This document shows positions 61,965 through 62,697 of a stretch of DNA of 62,697 nucleotides, one piece after another. This DNA comes from Deltaproteobacteria bacterium HGW-Deltaproteobacteria-15. Lineage in GTDB: Bacteria; Desulfobacterota; DSM-4660; Desulfatiglandales; HGW-15. Below the pieces are notes generated by a model. It was not told where the DNA came from, ran no database searches, and saw only the letters and a program-made list of their open reading frames with translations. The translations under genes were made by a program, and so were the position numbers. Within the stretch, counting starts at the first letter, position 1. Every line of letters starts with the position of its first letter. The DNA lies in assembly GCA_002840535.1 (NCBI GenBank), contig PHBH01000061.1:1-62697 (forward strand). Reading direction: 5' to 3'.

Positions 61965-61988
61965 GGTGCCCGGTTGCTCCCGGGCACC
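61965..61988. terminator. Strong hairpin, likely terminator of the small gene at 62002-62253
   Basis: GGTGCCCGG-TTGCTC-CCGGGCACC, a nine-base perfect GC-rich stem 14 bases beyond the stop of the minus-strand gene. On that strand it is followed by TTCTTACC, a weak T tract. Another small repeat AATGCAG-N5-CTGCATT lies at 61896-61914. Confidence 0.55.
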
Positions 61989-62001
61989 TCTTACTCCGCA
62001 C

Positions 62002-62253
62002 TTACTCCTCACCCCCGGCTTCGCCCGAGTCTGGGCCATTGCCCACCAGCAGGAACTCGAAAGCTTTTTCCAAGGCCAGAGAAGCCTTCGGTAGGTCGTT
62101 CAAATCCAGGCTGCTGGTGGACGCCCATTCACCCTGAGCGGTTCTGTAGCGCTTGCTGAGGACCACCTTCTTCATAGGACCCTTCGATGTCTGGTTCTCG
62201 AAGATCGCCGCCTCGACGGCACCATACTTTATACTCTTCACTGGTCGCGTCAT
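62002..62253 (-). CDS. Small hypothetical protein typical of mobile elements
   Basis: 83 residues beginning TRPVKSIKYGAVEAAIFENQTS, followed by KVVLSKRYRTAQGEW and a helical end. Proteins with this KYGxVEAAIxxN start recur as uncharacterised genes in plasmids and integrative elements; the function is unknown. ATG 62253 follows GAGGTGAAA. Acidic C terminus (DSGEAGGEE). Confidence 0.75.
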   Translation of the reverse strand: MTRPVKSIKYGAVEAAIFENQTSKGPMKKVVLSKRYRTAQGEWASTSSLDLNDLPKASLALEKAFEFLLVGNGPDSGEAGGEE

Positions 62254-62312
62254 TTGTTTCACCTCGCGTCTCTTTCGATTGGCCTTTCCCTCCGGGAGGC
62301 CTTCAACTCTCG

Positions 62313-62349
62313 GAAATTGTTCTGGCCAAATATAGGGCAGAACAATTTC
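62313..62349. promoter_or_regulatory. Perfect 12-base inverted repeat upstream of the small mobile-element gene
   Basis: GAAATTGTTCTG-N13-CAGAACAATTTC, 60-96 bases upstream of the ATG at 62253. Arm length and spacing fit an operator for a dimeric regulator or a hairpin. Confidence 0.65.
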
Positions 62350-62501
62350 ACGGATCCCTCCTTCTTGAGATAAGAGTGGTTCCCGGCCTTAATGCTTTCT
62401 TTAGAACCATAGTGCAGGGACCGAACTGGCCTCCAGAGTTAGCTGTGTCCCAAATTACCTACGGTGAATGAGAACTTCCTGCAGTAGTGGAACGAGGAAA
62501 G

Positions 62502-62609
62502 CGCCGGCGAAGGGGGGCTCTGACCCCCGAGCCGGCGTGTGGTTTTCGTTTGACCGAAAGCCTAATTAAAGAGCGTGAACTCCCCTGCCACGGGGCAAAG
62601 GGAGTTCAC
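62502..62609. repeat. Two consecutive long hairpins in noncoding DNA
   Basis: First, CGCCGGC (62502-62508) pairs with GCCGGCG (62531-62537), and an inner GGGGG pairs with CCCCC. Second, GTGAACTCCC (62575-62584) pairs perfectly with GGGAGTTCAC (62600-62609), with additional inner complementarity. They lie between the stop of the gene entering from the right edge and the small gene at 62002-62253. Tandem terminators, a structured RNA or part of a transfer origin are all possible. Confidence 0.5.
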
Positions 62610-62621
62610 ACCGAGAACGAC

Positions 62622-62697
62622 TCATGTGTCCCAGGGAGCGCACTGCTCCCATATACTTTTCGCTTCCAGGATTCTGCGGTTCATCTCCGCGATTCTT
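62622..62697 (-). CDS. C-terminal end of a gene entering from the right edge
   Basis: The last 24 residues of a frame that continues beyond the window end (RIAEMNRRILEAKSIWEQC, then APWDT and a stop at 62622-62624). Too little to identify. Confidence 0.5.
   Translation of the reverse strand, partial: RIAEMNRRILEAKSIWEQCAPWDT

Noticed and set aside
62634..62650. GGGAGC-N5-GCTCCC hairpin
   Set aside because: It falls inside the coding end of the gene entering from the right edge, so the pairing is probably incidental.

Overview
The window reads as a chromosomal stress and metal-resistance island of a Gram-negative, GC-rich bacterium. A member of Desulfobacterota (the former Deltaproteobacteria) fits best: sigma-54 activators, long PAS/GAF histidine kinases, a class III cyclase, Ser/Thr kinases fused to SUMF1-like domains, and a group 3b NiFe hydrogenase occur together. 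The sequence alone does not settle the taxon. No tRNA, rRNA, complete insertion sequence or CRISPR array was seen.

Layout. 1-5.4 kb: a ZraS/ZraR-like pair faces a divergent operon (PepSY-like protein, ZraP-like protein, SHOCT protein, Ser/Thr kinase) that has a good sigma-54 promoter. 5.6-15 kb: general signalling (membrane-anchored UspA, atypical kinase, cyclase, chemotaxis receptor, cyclic-nucleotide-binding protein, PAS kinase) with REP-like repeats near 9.7-9.9 kb. 15.2-18.1 kb: two more ZraP-like genes flanking an unlisted 54-residue lipoprotein gene, an OmpR-type regulator and a DUF305 protein. 18.7-21.6 kb: a CPH-type (CopB-like) copper ATPase followed by decayed gene pieces. 21.6-26.3 kb: the complete hydBGDA sulfhydrogenase operon with its protease. 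26.3-34 kb: Met/His-rich periplasmic proteins, a DUF1264 protein, and a methyltransferase/PP2C/kinase-SUMF1 operon. 34.2-38.2 kb: a glucan phosphorylase and a trehalose synthase, each carrying a metal-binding YHS domain; the phosphorylase gene has lost an internal segment. 39.8-51 kb: CusB/CusA and a divergent TolC-like gene, followed by Met- and His-rich secreted proteins. 51.5-57 kb: two histidine kinases and a third kinase-SUMF1 protein. 57.5-59.1 kb: a thioredoxin-like protein behind a broken merR, and arsC. 59.1-62.7 kb: a separate mobile-element-like module (ArdC-like antirestriction/zincin protein, DNA methyltransferase, small hypotheticals) rich in perfect inverted repeats.

How it may work together. 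Cu/Ag would leave the cytoplasm through CopB and the periplasm through CusBA plus an outer-membrane factor. Small Met/His/Cys-rich periplasmic proteins would buffer the metal. ZraSR and sigma-54 would switch on envelope-stress operons that include kinases. The YHS-tagged enzymes suggest a link between metal stress and glycogen/trehalose metabolism. Duplication and decay are frequent: three kinase-SUMF1 genes, three ZraP-like genes, three copies of one membrane module, and at least seven broken or truncated genes.
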